DNA of 64,000 nucleotides, from assembly GCA_027450145.1 (NCBI GenBank), contig DAIDKH010000001.1, positions 255 through 64,254 of the forward strand. The letters run 5' to 3'. The notes beneath the pieces are model-generated. The model made no database searches. It was not told where the DNA came from and worked only from the letters and a program-made list of their open reading frames with translations. Source of the stretch: Chthonomonadaceae bacterium. GTDB lineage: Bacteria; Armatimonadota; Chthonomonadetes; Chthonomonadales; Chthonomonadaceae. Below are positions 48,612-58,551 of this stretch, piece by piece. The translations under genes were made by a program, and so were the position numbers. Numbering within the stretch: the stretch's first letter is position 1; every line of letters starts with the position of its first letter.

Positions 48612-49447
48612 CAGCAGATGAAAAGCAGAAAGTACGTCTTATTTCTACAGGCGATGATGACGCAGAAAAGCAGATGCGCAGAATGTCGCGCAAGAGTTTT
48701 TTGCAGGGCGCAGCAGGCGTAGCCTTCATCGTTGGCGCGCGACACTGGATTGATACACGGCGTATGCGTCAGGAATTGCCATGGCCCCTACGGCGTGCGC
48801 TACAGGTTAACGAAGAGTTCTGGCACGATTTTGCATCTACGGGACACCTCGCTCCAACTTTCCACCCATCGGCCATAGGACATGCTCGCACCAATGGTGA
48901 TGTAGGTCTAGACAATCCGCAGGATGCAAGTACTTGGCGACTTAAAGTGACTGGTCTGGATACCTCAAACGGAGGTCCAGATTCAATGGCCTTTAAACTT
49001 GAGGATATCAAATCGTTACCCGCGTTTACCATCATCACGCAATTTAAGTGCATAGAAGGCTGGAGCTACGTAATGAGCTGGCGGGGAGCCCGTCTTGTGG
49101 ATTTTATGGCGAAATACTCTCCTGCCATAAAAACCGACGACAATGGCGACCCTTTGCCCCCAGTACGCGGTGTTCCGGCCTACCCTGATTTCGTCGCCAT
49201 GTCGACCCCAGACAAACAGTACTATGTAGGGCTAGATATGCAGAGTGCGCGACATCCTCAAACGCTTCTTTGCTACGAAATGAACGGCAGGCCACTGACA
49301 CAGGAGCACGGAGCGCCGCTACGGCTAATTATCCCTGTAAAATACGGCGTTAAAAACATAAAACGAATAGGTCATATTCATTACACGAACCGGCGTCCTG
49401 CAGACTACTGGGCTGAGCAGGGTTACGATTGGTACGCAGAACTTTAG
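48608..49447 (+). CDS. Molybdopterin-dependent oxidoreductase (MsrP/sulfite oxidase fold)
   Basis: 279 aa. A cytoplasmic N-tail leads to R-R-M-S-R-K-S-F-L-Q-G, a Tat-like signal with Arg-Lys in place of Arg-Arg, then a short hydrophobic stretch (AAGVAFIVGA) and no clear cleavage site, so it is probably membrane anchored. The catalytic domain has the molybdenum-ligand Cys148 in QFKCIEGWSYVMSW. The end carries EHGAPLRLIIPVKYGVKNIKRI, as in MsrP/YedY. Substrates in this family include methionine sulfoxide and sulfite; here it is unknown. It is co-translated with the cytochrome b subunit, its likely electron partner. Confidence 0.9.
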   Translation: MTADEKQKVRLISTGDDDAEKQMRRMSRKSFLQGAAGVAFIVGARHWIDTRRMRQELPWPLRRALQVNEEFWHDFASTGHLAPTFHPSAIGHARTNGDVGLDNPQDASTWRLKVTGLDTSNGGPDSMAFKLEDIKSLPAFTIITQFKCIEGWSYVMSWRGARLVDFMAKYSPAIKTDDNGDPLPPVRGVPAYPDFVAMSTPDKQYYVGLDMQSARHPQTLLCYEMNGRPLTQEHGAPLRLIIPVKYGVKNIKRIGHIHYTNRRPADYWAEQGYDWYAEL

Positions 49448-49530
49448 CAGTTAGCGTCACCAACAACGTCGGTTATTCGTATACCCACTGACGGCGTGCA
49501 ATTATATGTGAAATACAGCATTACAACCGC

Positions 49531-49560
49531 TTGACTTACATATGTTTCCACGGCTACAAT
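49531..49560 (+). promoter_or_regulatory. Promoter of the squalene-hopene cyclase gene
   Basis: TTGACT (49531-49536), 18-base spacer, TACAAT (49555-49560). It gives a leader of about 160 bases, so shc is transcribed separately from the molybdoenzyme pair. Confidence 0.6.
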
Positions 49561-49724
49561 ATCATTATCACAGAGTGTATCTTAACAATTTCCGCGCGTT
49601 CGCGGCAATTGCTGCTCTTGTGGAAAACTCACCACGCCTGATGGCGTAATCTCGAAGGCCAGGCCCCAGTTCAAATGGGTGATCTGGCGGTCCGAAACCC
49701 TCTCTGGACGGTGTATCGTTGAAT

Positions 49725-51791
49725 ATGAGAGTTGATACGCAGGACATGCCTGGCCTGGAACAGGCCGTCATTCACAATGCGTCGCGAATTTCAAATTTAC
49801 ATAATTTAACATCAGTATCGCTAGATGCGGTTCGCACAGCTGTGCGCGCCGCACAAAATTATTTGCTTGACCTGCAGGCGCCAGATGGCCATTGGGTGGC
49901 TGAACTAGAGGGGGATACCATCCTTGAAAGTGAGTACATCCTTCTCCTTCAATTTTTAGGGCACGATGACCCTGAAAAATTTAGAAAGCTAGCTCGCTAC
50001 ATTCGCAGTAAGCAGAATCCTGAGGGCTCATGGTCGATCTACCCAGGTGGGCCTTCTGAGGTTAGTGCCTCCGTCAAGGCCTATTTCGCGTGCAAACTTG
50101 CAGGTCATCGAGAGACCGAGCCATTTATGCGCCGAGCACGCAAGGCAATTCTGCAGATGGGCGGGGTAACTCGCTGCAACACATTCACCAAGCTCTACTT
50201 GTCTATCTTTGGTCAGTACGAGTGGCACGGCGTTCCTACGATCCCGCCCGAGATGATTTTGCTTCCTCGGTGGTTTTACTTCAATATTTATGCCATGTCA
50301 TCCTGGTCGCGCGCAATCCTGGTGCCGCTAGCGGTGATTAATTCCATGCGGCCACGAAGGCCCATTCCCGACCATGCCCACATTGATGAGTTGTTTGTGG
50401 ATGAGCGAGACAGACACACGCGCCACCTAGACTGGGACAGTAGTCTGGTTACGTGGCGGAACGTGTTCCTTGTGATGGACCGAATACTCAAAGTCTATCA
50501 CGACAGTCCCTTTAAGCCGTTTCGCAAACTGGCCTTACAGCGCTCACTTGAATGGCTGTTGGTGCGCGAAGAGCAGAGTGGCGGACTAGGCGCGATTTTT
50601 CCAGCAATGACGCACGCGGTGATGGCCTACAAATGCATGGGCCTGGACAACGATCACCCTGCGATTTGCAAGGAGCTTGCCGAGCTCGCAGCATTTGAGA
50701 TTGAAGACGAGGATACCATTCGACTCCAACCTTGTGTTTCGCCCGTTTGGGACACTGCCCTAACGGTCAACGCGCTCGTTGACAGCGGATGCCCTGCCGA
50801 TAATAATCAGGTTCAACGTGCGGGTGAGTGGCTCCTTTCTAAGCAGACTACTCGCAAGGGCGACTGGTCTGTTATGGCTCCTAATCTCGAACCAGGTGGC
50901 TGGTATTTTGAGATGGAGAACGAATTTTACCCCGACGTTGATGATTCCATCATGGTCTTGATGGCCCTTTATAAGGCGTACTGCCCCAACGGTGAGCATT
51001 GGACTGACGCACCGCCGCATGTAAAGTCGTCGATGAAACGTGGCCTGGATTGGGTCTTTGGTATGCAGTGCCGAGATGGCGGCTGGGGCAGTTTTGACAA
51101 GGATAACAACAGGGTTCTATTTCAGTATGTTCCCTATGCCGACCATAACGCGATGTTGGATCCGTCCTCGGCAGACATCACGGCACGAACGCTTGAAATG
51201 TGCTCATACTTCAGTATTGGCCGAAGTGACCACCGCGTTCGCCGAGCTATTAAATACCTGTACAAAAACCAAGAAGTAGATGGCTCCTGGTTTGGCCGGT
51301 GGGGTGTCAACTATATTTATGGCACTTGGCAGGTTTTGCGGGGTCTCGCACGCATTGGCGAGAATATGCACACTGAACGCATTCAACGAGCCGTGCAGTG
51401 GCTGCACAGCGTCCAGAATGAAGATGGAGGCTGGGGCGAAACTTGTCAAAGTTATGAGCCAGACAGTCCCAAAGCCTCTGGCCCTAGCACGCCTTCTCAA
51501 ACGGCCTGGGCTCTCATGGGGCTGTTTAACGCGGGAGATCTAAACAGCGACTCGGTAAAGCGTGGTGTCGACTATTTGCTTAACAACCAAAATGAAGATG
51601 GCACCTGGCATGAGGAGTGGTTTACGGGCACCGGATTCCCGCGAGTGTTCTACCTTCGGTACCATTTTTATCGACACTATTTCCCGCTTTGGGCTCTTGC
51701 TCAGTACCACGAATTCTCTACCGGTGAGAAAGCCCAAAACCCACTTGCTCCCGACCCCGAGGCCAGCAGGTTTGCAAACCTGGAAGTGTAA
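49725..51791 (+). CDS. shc: Squalene-hopene cyclase
   Basis: 688 aa from the ATG at 49725; a TTG at 49719 is the alternative. The protonating motif D404-V-D-D407 is in FYPDVDDSIMVL. Several QW repeats are visible, e.g. QAPDGHWVAELEGD, QCRDGGWGSFDKDN, QEVDGSWFGRWGVNYIYGTW and QNEDGGWGETCQSY. FPRVFYLRYHFYRHYFPLWAL is the usual C-terminus. It cyclises squalene to hopene or hopanol for membrane hopanoids. Squalene synthesis (hpnCDE) genes are not in the window. It converges with the lipoprotein gene to its right. Confidence 0.97.
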   Translation: MRVDTQDMPGLEQAVIHNASRISNLHNLTSVSLDAVRTAVRAAQNYLLDLQAPDGHWVAELEGDTILESEYILLLQFLGHDDPEKFRKLARYIRSKQNPEGSWSIYPGGPSEVSASVKAYFACKLAGHRETEPFMRRARKAILQMGGVTRCNTFTKLYLSIFGQYEWHGVPTIPPEMILLPRWFYFNIYAMSSWSRAILVPLAVINSMRPRRPIPDHAHIDELFVDERDRHTRHLDWDSSLVTWRNVFLVMDRILKVYHDSPFKPFRKLALQRSLEWLLVREEQSGGLGAIFPAMTHAVMAYKCMGLDNDHPAICKELAELAAFEIEDEDTIRLQPCVSPVWDTALTVNALVDSGCPADNNQVQRAGEWLLSKQTTRKGDWSVMAPNLEPGGWYFEMENEFYPDVDDSIMVLMALYKAYCPNGEHWTDAPPHVKSSMKRGLDWVFGMQCRDGGWGSFDKDNNRVLFQYVPYADHNAMLDPSSADITARTLEMCSYFSIGRSDHRVRRAIKYLYKNQEVDGSWFGRWGVNYIYGTWQVLRGLARIGENMHTERIQRAVQWLHSVQNEDGGWGETCQSYEPDSPKASGPSTPSQTAWALMGLFNAGDLNSDSVKRGVDYLLNNQNEDGTWHEEWFTGTGFPRVFYLRYHFYRHYFPLWALAQYHEFSTGEKAQNPLAPDPEASRFANLEV

Positions 51792-52124
51792 TAAACAATT
51801 GCCTAGGGTATCGTAAGATCCTGAGCGCTCGTGAACTAGTATGAGCCAACCTACAAGATGAAATCGGGCGTAACATTATTGGTTACGGAACCTCACGCGT
51901 GCTGTCTCTGGTCATTTTAGTATTATATTGATGCGGCCCATGGCCTCAAATATGAATAAATAACTGTGCACACTATCAACCTAATGCGAGGTGTACAACT
52001 ATTTCACCTTACCCAATGTACGGTTGTAAACTGTGATAACATATACTCGCAGCGTTTACATAGAAAAGCGTGACATCGTCAAGTGACGCTGCCACGCTTT
52101 TGTCGATATGCCACACCTTGAATT
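51792..52124. other. Convergent intergenic region with bidirectional hairpin
   Basis: About 330 AT-rich bases between two stops. The only element is a stem AAAAGCGTG/CACGCTTTT (52064-52101) whose paired A and T tracts give a terminator in both directions. It lies 24 bases beyond the lipoprotein gene stop. No gene is visible. Confidence 0.6.
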
Positions 52125-52379
52125 CTATTTTTTTGTTTGAGCTGGTACGGATTTCCCCCTCATGTTAGTCATCTGGTTTTCTCCCTGCATCATGCCCATT
52201 GCTGCGGCTCTTGCCTGAGGAGGCATGTTGGGATTGTTTTGATAAGCGGCAGCCTGTTGACTCGCCTGTTGCTGCTGCGTTGCCTGGGTAACATTAGCAT
52301 TGTGGCTGCAACCAGTTAGCACCAGGGCGATCCCAAATGCTGCTGGAACCAGCAACGAAGCTCTCAGCCTGTTGATCAT
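52125..52379 (-). CDS. Small lipoprotein paired with a pseudopilin
   Basis: 84 aa from the ATG at 52379, with GAGGA 5 bases upstream; the frame to 52445 is spurious. Lipobox V-L-T-G-C (Cys25). The mature 60 residues are Gln/Ala/Asn-rich and look unstructured (QATQQQQASQQAAAY), ending in Met-rich GMMQGENQMTNM. It lies 71 bases after the pseudopilin gene on the same strand, so it is probably co-transcribed. Function unknown; the pairing suggests a filament-associated lipoprotein. Confidence 0.7.
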   Translation of the reverse strand: MINRLRASLLVPAAFGIALVLTGCSHNANVTQATQQQQASQQAAAYQNNPNMPPQARAAAMGMMQGENQMTNMRGKSVPAQTKK

Positions 52380-52450
52380 GGATGTCCTCTTCCACGCATG
52401 TACGATGGAACCGACTCTGAGCCAGTTCCATCGCAATGGCTGCACATTCT

Positions 52451-53263
52451 CTAGTATGGGTACCAGCCTTGGCTAGTCCAAGTAGCCGCCGCGCCTACGT
52501 TGATGTAAACGTTCTTGTACCACTTAATCCCAAAGAGTGGCATTGCCTTCACATGTCCGTCGCCGAAAACCACATTGGTCATACCACTATGGCGGTAACG
52601 CGGCATCATGTTGCAGCCGTCCCATGAAGCGTTGTTATCACCGCTGTAGTCACAGTCATGGTACTGACCCTTTGCAGGTAAGTAATTTGACAGGTTGCTG
52701 TTATCGTGTTGTCCCTGGTTACCAGTACCAGTCGTCCATGCCCACTCCCAAGCCTCAAAGTACGGATATCCCCATGTGGCACCGTTTCTTCCCTTCTCGG
52801 CAACGATAATCTTGTCGGCTGGCGCATCAAGCACAGCGTCCGAGTACGTCGGGCTGGTACCGCCGTTGTAATCGTCCGTAAACAGATCGTGGTGCACACC
52901 GTACCCCATGCTCTGGGTAGGATCGATGTTGTCGGGGCATGTCCAGATGCCAGACTGCCCCCAAGACTGCCCGTTACTATAGTGAACGCCGCTTTTTATA
53001 TATGGGTAAATAAGTGCGGGCCAAACCATCTGCATGATATTGGTGCTGCCGCCGCCATATTGAGACTGCGGGAAGTATTCGTCGTAATCCTGCACATACA
53101 TCATAATTCCCAGACCAATCTGCTTCTCATTTGAAACACAGGTAATAGCGCGCGCCTTTTCTCTGGCTTGCGCAAAAACCGGGAAGAGAATAGCAGCAAG
53201 TATGGCAATGATAGCAATTACAACCAGCAACTCGATCAACGTGAAAGCGCCACGGCTTCTCAT
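52451..53263 (-). CDS. DUF1559 pseudopilin
   Basis: 270 aa from the ATG at 53263, with GGAGG 8 bases upstream; the longer frame to 53410 would run back past the end of the LacI gene. Leader [20 protein letters not shown], then [39 protein letters not shown] as in its relatives. The C-terminal [22 protein letters not shown] carries the H-x9-DG element. It has its own TATAAA-type promoter region after the lacI-family gene, with a palindrome over it. It is probably processed by a prepilin peptidase encoded elsewhere. Confidence 0.92.
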   Translation of the reverse strand: MRSRGAFTLIELLVVIAIIAILAAILFPVFAQAREKARAITCVSNEKQIGLGIMMYVQDYDEYFPQSQYGGGSTNIMQMVWPALIYPYIKSGVHYSNGQSWGQSGIWTCPDNIDPTQSMGYGVHHDLFTDDYNGGTSPTYSDAVLDAPADKIIVAEKGRNGATWGYPYFEAWEWAWTTGTGNQGQHDNSNLSNYLPAKGQYHDCDYSGDNNASWDGCNMMPRYRHSGMTNVVFGDGHVKAMPLFGIKWYKNVYINVGAAATWTSQGWYPY

Positions 53264-53306
53264 GGCAGTTTCCTCCAGGACCATTAAGTCCCTATGATTA
53301 TGAATT

Positions 53307-53321
53307 AGCGAATGATTCGCT
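53307..53321. promoter_or_regulatory. Operator-like palindrome before the pseudopilin gene
   Basis: AGCGAAT-G-ATTCGCT, perfect 7-bp arms, directly abutting a minus-strand TATAAA (53322-53327 area) in the 82-base gap between the LacI gene and the pseudopilin gene. It would overlap the transcription start. Confidence 0.45.
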
Positions 53322-53345
53322 TTATATAAATGCCTGTTTGTTCTC

Positions 53346-54377
53346 TCAGGCAGAGTATCCGGCAACCAGTTCAACCGGTAGCCGGGTTTCTGTAGGTACA
53401 TGCTCACCATTACAGAGCGCCTCTACTAGAGTCACTGCTGTATGAGCTACCTGTTTCCAAGGTGCGCGTACGGCGGTCATGGGCATCTGGTTTTCTGCAG
53501 GGGCAAATCCATCGAAACCTGCCACTGCCAACTGCCCCGGCACGTCAATACCTCTATTGCGGCAACTTTGGATGAGATACGCAGCACGGTCGTCACACCA
53601 GCAGATCACCGCTGTGGGTCGTAAGTGTACGTCACGCTGCTCCCATTCATCCAACCAATCATCCAGTGCGCGCTGCCAGTGACCTGTTGCCCACGCGCTA
53701 AAGAGGTCCGGTTCTGCTACAGTGTCCAACTTCATGTTTAGTTCATTCACCGTATTGTGAATCCCGCGCGCTCGGCGTACGTTCGACGACACTTGGTGTG
53801 AGGGGCAATAGTACGCAATATGCTGATGGTTGCGCTTATTTAGGTAAGTGGTGAGTTGCGCCATTCCATCTTCATCTTCAACGGTGACTGCCGGCAGCGG
53901 CTCCAACACGGACTCAATCGATATAACCGGAAGGTCTCGCTGCCGTAACAGCTCGGCCACTGGATCACGCTGCCCTGCAAAAACAATGATGCCGTCCACC
54001 CGTCTGTCGACCATGCGGGCGTATAGCTGTTCACCATGCTGCTCACTGCGCTGCTGAAATATTAACAGCTCACGTTCTATTGCATTGCATCCATCCATCA
54101 GCCCGCCAAACACATGGCGCATAAAGGGTTGCTCAACACTCATGTAAGGGTAACTGCTGTAGAAGCCAATTACGTTACTCCTGCGAGTTCGAAGTGACCT
54201 GGCAAGTGCGTTAGGCCTGTAGTTCATCATGCGAGCGACTTCTTCGACGCGCCGACGTGTTGGCTCGGATATCCTCGACTCTGCCGACTTGCCATTCACC
54301 ACTGCCGAGACAGTCATAATGCTAACTCCGGCCCGAGCAGCCACATCCTTCAAAGTTGTAGTTCGCGACTCCGCCAC
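53346..54377 (-). CDS. LacI-family transcriptional regulator
   Basis: 343 aa from a GTG at 54377. The LacI helix-turn-helix reads [23 protein letters not shown], with hinge helix [11 protein letters not shown]. The rest is a periplasmic-binding-like effector domain: [35 protein letters not shown]. In this phylum such regulators usually answer to a sugar; the ligand cannot be read here. It has a consensus-like promoter with a probable own operator over the start site. It is followed by a pseudopilin/lipoprotein pair on the same strand. Confidence 0.95.
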   Translation of the reverse strand: MAESRTTTLKDVAARAGVSIMTVSAVVNGKSAESRISEPTRRRVEEVARMMNYRPNALARSLRTRRSNVIGFYSSYPYMSVEQPFMRHVFGGLMDGCNAIERELLIFQQRSEQHGEQLYARMVDRRVDGIIVFAGQRDPVAELLRQRDLPVISIESVLEPLPAVTVEDEDGMAQLTTYLNKRNHQHIAYYCPSHQVSSNVRRARGIHNTVNELNMKLDTVAEPDLFSAWATGHWQRALDDWLDEWEQRDVHLRPTAVICWCDDRAAYLIQSCRNRGIDVPGQLAVAGFDGFAPAENQMPMTAVRAPWKQVAHTAVTLVEALCNGEHVPTETRLPVELVAGYSA

Positions 54378-54788
54378 TTGCCCTTACCCGCCTTCCTGTG
54401 CATTAAGCTTTATGCACGGTCATTGTAACAACATAACCTTCAATTGTCAATACTTTAGATACAGTTGGCATAATATTAATTGTAATTTGCGGTGATTAAG
54501 TTACTTAATCAAATCATTTTTAGCAAATATTAAAGCTATTTGAGTCAATCAACGACTGTATCAATGTCGCATTGCGCTTGGCGAAGCTTCGATCTCGGCG
54601 GTTAAGCGTTCGCAGCTAGATTATCCTAGTGGCTGTTTTGCTATTAAACCAACGGATGTCACCCCCGAGTTGTCTCAATAGCGGTCACATCTGGCTCGTC
54701 CTTCGTACTTATAACAGGTATGCTAGAATAGTAGGACGTTACCGGCATATTGCGCGCCGGCTATATTTGATCACCAAGGAGAGACCGT
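54378..54788. other. Divergent region between LacI regulator and large secreted protein
   Basis: About 410 bases. It holds the minus-strand lacI promoter and operator (listed separately). For the plus strand, an extended -10 TGC-TAGAAT lies at about 54721-54729, some 60 bases before the large gene. No other copy of the operator is seen in it. No gene is visible. Confidence 0.5.
54398..54450 (-). promoter_or_regulatory. Promoter and operator of the LacI-family gene
   Basis: TTGACA (54445-54450), a 17-base spacer and TACAAT (54422-54427) on the minus strand. Covering the expected start is a 20-base near-palindrome with GTGCAT/ATGCAC arms around AAGCTT (54398-54417; one mismatched pair). Size, symmetry and place are typical of a LacI-family autoregulatory operator. 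Confidence 0.75.
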
Positions 54789-57700
54789 ATGGGCAAGTTG
54801 GCCCTGTTAGCGGCCCTGTCGGCACTGGCGATATGCGCGAATTCCGCCGTGGCTCAGGCACCCGATGTTGCGACCTCTGCATCTGCTTCCACGAAAGCCC
54901 AATCGATTTTAACGTTACCCGATAGTGCAGTTGCTTACGCCGCCTGGGACAACACGTACTTTTATGTTGCCGCAGTGGTTAACAAGCCCACTCTTCATGG
55001 TGACAATACCTCTGCATTTTCTGACCCCGTTAAAGACGACTCTGTCGTTTTCACGCTACAGATCAGTGATTCCACTAGACCTGATAGTCCCGATGCGGAA
55101 ACGGTAGCTATAGCCGCAAGCGCAATGGGTGGAGTTCAGTTATACCGAGGTGCTCAACTCACTCCGCTGTTCAACGGAATGTCGGCTTTTAATCAGGCAA
55201 TGGCCGACGTTATGAAAATCCAAGATAGTAATAAGCGGGAACAAGCTCGGCTCGCCCTCTTCAACAAGATAATTAAATTTCAGGTTGTGCGGCACGGGGA
55301 AGAGAAAACGACGCATGCTTTCATGCCTGGTTATACTGTCGAGATCGCTGTACCGTGGGTGGATATCGGCGTACAGCCAAAACCAGGACTACGGCTGGGC
55401 TACAACATTGCGGTGCTCTCCAAATCTAAGGACAGCCCAGCGGTAATGAGCTGGTCGAACAAAGTTCTCACGCCAATGGATGTTTTTGACCCAGCCGATT
55501 TTGGAACGCTCGTGCTGGATACGTCGCCCCACAAGCCGACTGCGGATTTGGCAGTCGCGATGGAGGCAGTAAAATTCGCGCCAGTTATTGATGGCGTCAT
55601 AGAGCCAGATGAGTGGAGCAGTCTAGCAAGCATTCCGATCACCGTTAGATCAGATGCAGCCGTTCAATTGTCACTAATTCGCACGCGGGCCGCACGAACA
55701 CATCCGCAGTTCTCGCCCGTAGCCGCACCGCCACCGGTCAAAGCCGTTGTAAGAATGCTGCCAAATCTCGCCGCACATTCGGAACAAACGTTACCACATG
55801 CAACGTTGGCGTTATTTGATTTTGACTATCAAGCCGACGCCCACAAATCGCTTCCTGTGTCAGGGGTAGAAGACCACGGCGGGTCTCTACTGGCTCAGCA
55901 TCCTATTGGCGGAACTGGCCCGTGGCTTTCCTATGCCAACCTGGACTGGGTACGCGCTCAGCTTACAGAAGCACATCAGGAGGGCATAGATGTCCTGCTG
56001 CCTGATTATGTATTCGGCAACGGATCTACCAACCAGTACTCTGTCAGCAGCCTCGCCATGGCACTTAAGCAGCTACATGCCAATTCACAGGAAACTCCCT
56101 CAATAGGGTTGTTTCTAGATTTACGTAGCGTTAAATCCAACGGCTCGATCACTCTCAACGCGCTCTATCACACTATTCACGACTATTTTGCAAGCTTACC
56201 AGCCTGGTCCAGGTTCGCGGTTCCGCTGAGCAAGGCTAATGGAAGCGGCATGGCGTATCCAGTGTTTATAGCGAATAGTAGACCGCTTCAGTCGCTGCCT
56301 AAGGGCTGGCAACTCACATTGCGTGAGTGGTTCGCGCGTGATTTTCATCATACCGACCTAATACTCATTGGGACAGACGATTTTACAGGCGAAGGTCAAT
56401 TAGATGGCGACTTCAATCCGTCTGTAGACCCTGCTGCCTCGACAACCGCATCGCACGCATGGCTTCACGTTGTATCTGTTTACGCTGGCTATGATCCAAC
56501 ACTCACAGGCGACGGATCGGTGAGTTCACTGGTACGCCGAAAGCAGGGCGCCTACTACCAAAACTCTTGGAACCGAGTGCTTAGCCACTCACCGGAATGG
56601 GTGCTCATTCCAGGTTGGAATGAGTATCAATTTGGCGCGGAATCGGCCCCTACATTAGAGGAAGGTTTCAGCATTAGCGACTTAACCCGGGAATTCTCAC
56701 GTCAACTGCAGGGTGTCAACCAGCAAGGTGCCGTCATGCAGTTTGAGGATGCACCTCGCTACATGGTAGGCGGTGAAATCTGCAAGGTTCACCTGCGTGC
56801 TGAGAACACCGGAGTGGAACCATGGGGTGCACAAGCGCCGGCAATTGCTGCGGCCTGGGCATACCGGTGGGTGCGAAAAGGCACCGAGGACCAGTTTGGA
56901 GCCCCAACTCCTGTTGATGGTCTAGTTTTACCTATGCACTCCGTAACAGCGACGATCCCAATTGCTGCCGTTGGTCGGGACGGTAATCCTCTACCCGCAG
57001 GAGAGTACCAGTTACAAATTGGCTTAGCTACCCTGCAGAGTGCCGGCGCTAGTGCAGTTTTCATTGGCGGCAACCACGCTGGGTCTACTATCACGATACC
57101 GGTGGCCATTTCCCAATCTGGCGCTGCATCCGCAGTTCATGCGAGGCTTATTGACGATACTTTACCAGCAACTGTAGAAGCAGGTAGCGTCTATCCCGTT
57201 AGCGTTAGTTTACGAAATGATGGGAAAGCAGCGTGGCCGGCAGGAGAACGAGTAACTCTTACAATAGATCGGTGCAGCCGATCGTGGGCAGAAGCTAGCA
57301 CAACTAGTGCAGATGCTGCAGATGCCTCTGTAACCCTTAAAGAACCGGTAGCACCAGGACAAACGGTCACAGCAACAGTACAACTACCCGTTATGAAGGC
57401 CGACGGCAGACCACTCTCCGTGTGGACGAGCGACGCCAGTTGGAAATACACGGCACACTGGGATATTGTAAATCCGGACGGACGAGGTACCTCAACCACA
57501 CCGGAACCCTTAACAGTCATTACGGATGATTTTGGTCCCCGCTTTACTGTCAACAGAACTCCTGCGGAACTACCAGGCGGAAAGCGTCTGCCGGTCCTGC
57601 TGTCACTAAGAAACGAAGGCCCTCAGACATGGCGGAAGGGTGCCGTTAGCATTGGCTATCACTGGTATTACCTTGACGGAACGGAGTACGCTTTTAACGA

Positions 57701-58505
57701 CGAGATTACGCCTATTGGAACTGATGTACCGCCGCAGGGTAACATTACGGGAATGCTAACCTGGCTCAATACCCCTCGTAACAACGGGTACTACTGGCTG
57801 GTGTGGGACCTAAAGGTAGGAGACCGCTGGGCGACGTCAACGCGTGCCCTTAGGCCGAACCAAGAAACTGTTCAACTGGTGAAGATTATTCAAGGCCAGT
57901 TGCACTTTGTTGATTTGGCAGACGCTTCTACACCGAGTATCAAGCGTAAGGAGAATAAAGGTACAACTGCTAGCGGCTTTGATGGGAACGGTAATGATTT
58001 CCCAGAGGGCGAACTGCCTCCCTATGCGCTTGCGAATATTGTGCCAGATGGAATTTGGATGCCTGGCGCGGTTACTGGGCCAACATCTGTTAGGAGCATA
58101 TCGTTTAAGTGGTCATCTACCGCAGCTGGAACAAAATCATTTATAAGCTGCAAGGGACAACTGCTAAGTATGGGAGAGAAACCTCAACCGTGCAGTGCGG
58201 TACATCTTTTGCTTGCTGCATCAGGTGGAGAAGTAGACACACAGATTAAACTAATTTTTAAAGAACCGGTTGGAACATCAGAGGATCTCTTTGCTATGAC
58301 AGCATATCCTTGGCTGCAGCCAGAAGAGAATATTCAACACGTGGCCTACTTCTGTAGGTACCACCTGACCAATGCTGGTCCACACACGGGAACATGTGCA
58401 CTGTATGATGCAGTCATACAGTTGCCAGCACAGAAAAGCCTGGTTGCAATTAGACTCCCTGACGAGCCAACCGTTAAAGTCGCAGCTATTACACTGGTTC
58501 GATAA
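54789..58505 (+). CDS. Large secreted multidomain protein (CBM9-like, glycosidase-like barrel, Ig-like repeats)
   Basis: 1238 aa, AAGGAG before the ATG, signal peptide to about residue 22. Residues 45-230 and 255-300 resemble CBM9-type sugar-binding domains (VAYAAWDNTYFYVAAVVN; KFAPVIDGVIEPDEW). Residues 340-650 look like a TIM-barrel of the GH99/GH71/DUF5010-like kind (EGIDVLLPDYVFG, WVLIPGWNEYQFGAESAPTLEEG, comparable to the W-N-E-W...E-P end of those families). From 660 to 1070 are three Ig-like modules of the NBR1-FW type with SLRNDGKAAWPAGERV and SLRNEGPQTWRKGAV. The last 170 residues are another beta-domain. It probably acts on or binds a polysaccharide at the surface. Catalysis is unproven. 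Confidence 0.7.
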   Translation: MGKLALLAALSALAICANSAVAQAPDVATSASASTKAQSILTLPDSAVAYAAWDNTYFYVAAVVNKPTLHGDNTSAFSDPVKDDSVVFTLQISDSTRPDSPDAETVAIAASAMGGVQLYRGAQLTPLFNGMSAFNQAMADVMKIQDSNKREQARLALFNKIIKFQVVRHGEEKTTHAFMPGYTVEIAVPWVDIGVQPKPGLRLGYNIAVLSKSKDSPAVMSWSNKVLTPMDVFDPADFGTLVLDTSPHKPTADLAVAMEAVKFAPVIDGVIEPDEWSSLASIPITVRSDAAVQLSLIRTRAARTHPQFSPVAAPPPVKAVVRMLPNLAAHSEQTLPHATLALFDFDYQADAHKSLPVSGVEDHGGSLLAQHPIGGTGPWLSYANLDWVRAQLTEAHQEGIDVLLPDYVFGNGSTNQYSVSSLAMALKQLHANSQETPSIGLFLDLRSVKSNGSITLNALYHTIHDYFASLPAWSRFAVPLSKANGSGMAYPVFIANSRPLQSLPKGWQLTLREWFARDFHHTDLILIGTDDFTGEGQLDGDFNPSVDPAASTTASHAWLHVVSVYAGYDPTLTGDGSVSSLVRRKQGAYYQNSWNRVLSHSPEWVLIPGWNEYQFGAESAPTLEEGFSISDLTREFSRQLQGVNQQGAVMQFEDAPRYMVGGEICKVHLRAENTGVEPWGAQAPAIAAAWAYRWVRKGTEDQFGAPTPVDGLVLPMHSVTATIPIAAVGRDGNPLPAGEYQLQIGLATLQSAGASAVFIGGNHAGSTITIPVAISQSGAASAVHARLIDDTLPATVEAGSVYPVSVSLRNDGKAAWPAGERVTLTIDRCSRSWAEASTTSADAADASVTLKEPVAPGQTVTATVQLPVMKADGRPLSVWTSDASWKYTAHWDIVNPDGRGTSTTPEPLTVITDDFGPRFTVNRTPAELPGGKRLPVLLSLRNEGPQTWRKGAVSIGYHWYYLDGTEYAFNDEITPIGTDVPPQGNITGMLTWLNTPRNNGYYWLVWDLKVGDRWATSTRALRPNQETVQLVKIIQGQLHFVDLADASTPSIKRKENKGTTASGFDGNGNDFPEGELPPYALANIVPDGIWMPGAVTGPTSVRSISFKWSSTAAGTKSFISCKGQLLSMGEKPQPCSAVHLLLAASGGEVDTQIKLIFKEPVGTSEDLFAMTAYPWLQPEENIQHVAYFCRYHLTNAGPHTGTCALYDAVIQLPAQKSLVAIRLPDEPTVKVAAITLVR

Positions 58506-58551
58506 CGGGCCTAATAACCAACCAGGTACAAATCTATATAGGAGTAAGCTC

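Noticed and set aside
53264-53410. N-terminal extension of the third pseudopilin
   Set aside because: It would overlap the end of the LacI gene and places 49 residues before a standard prepilin leader that has its own ribosome binding site.
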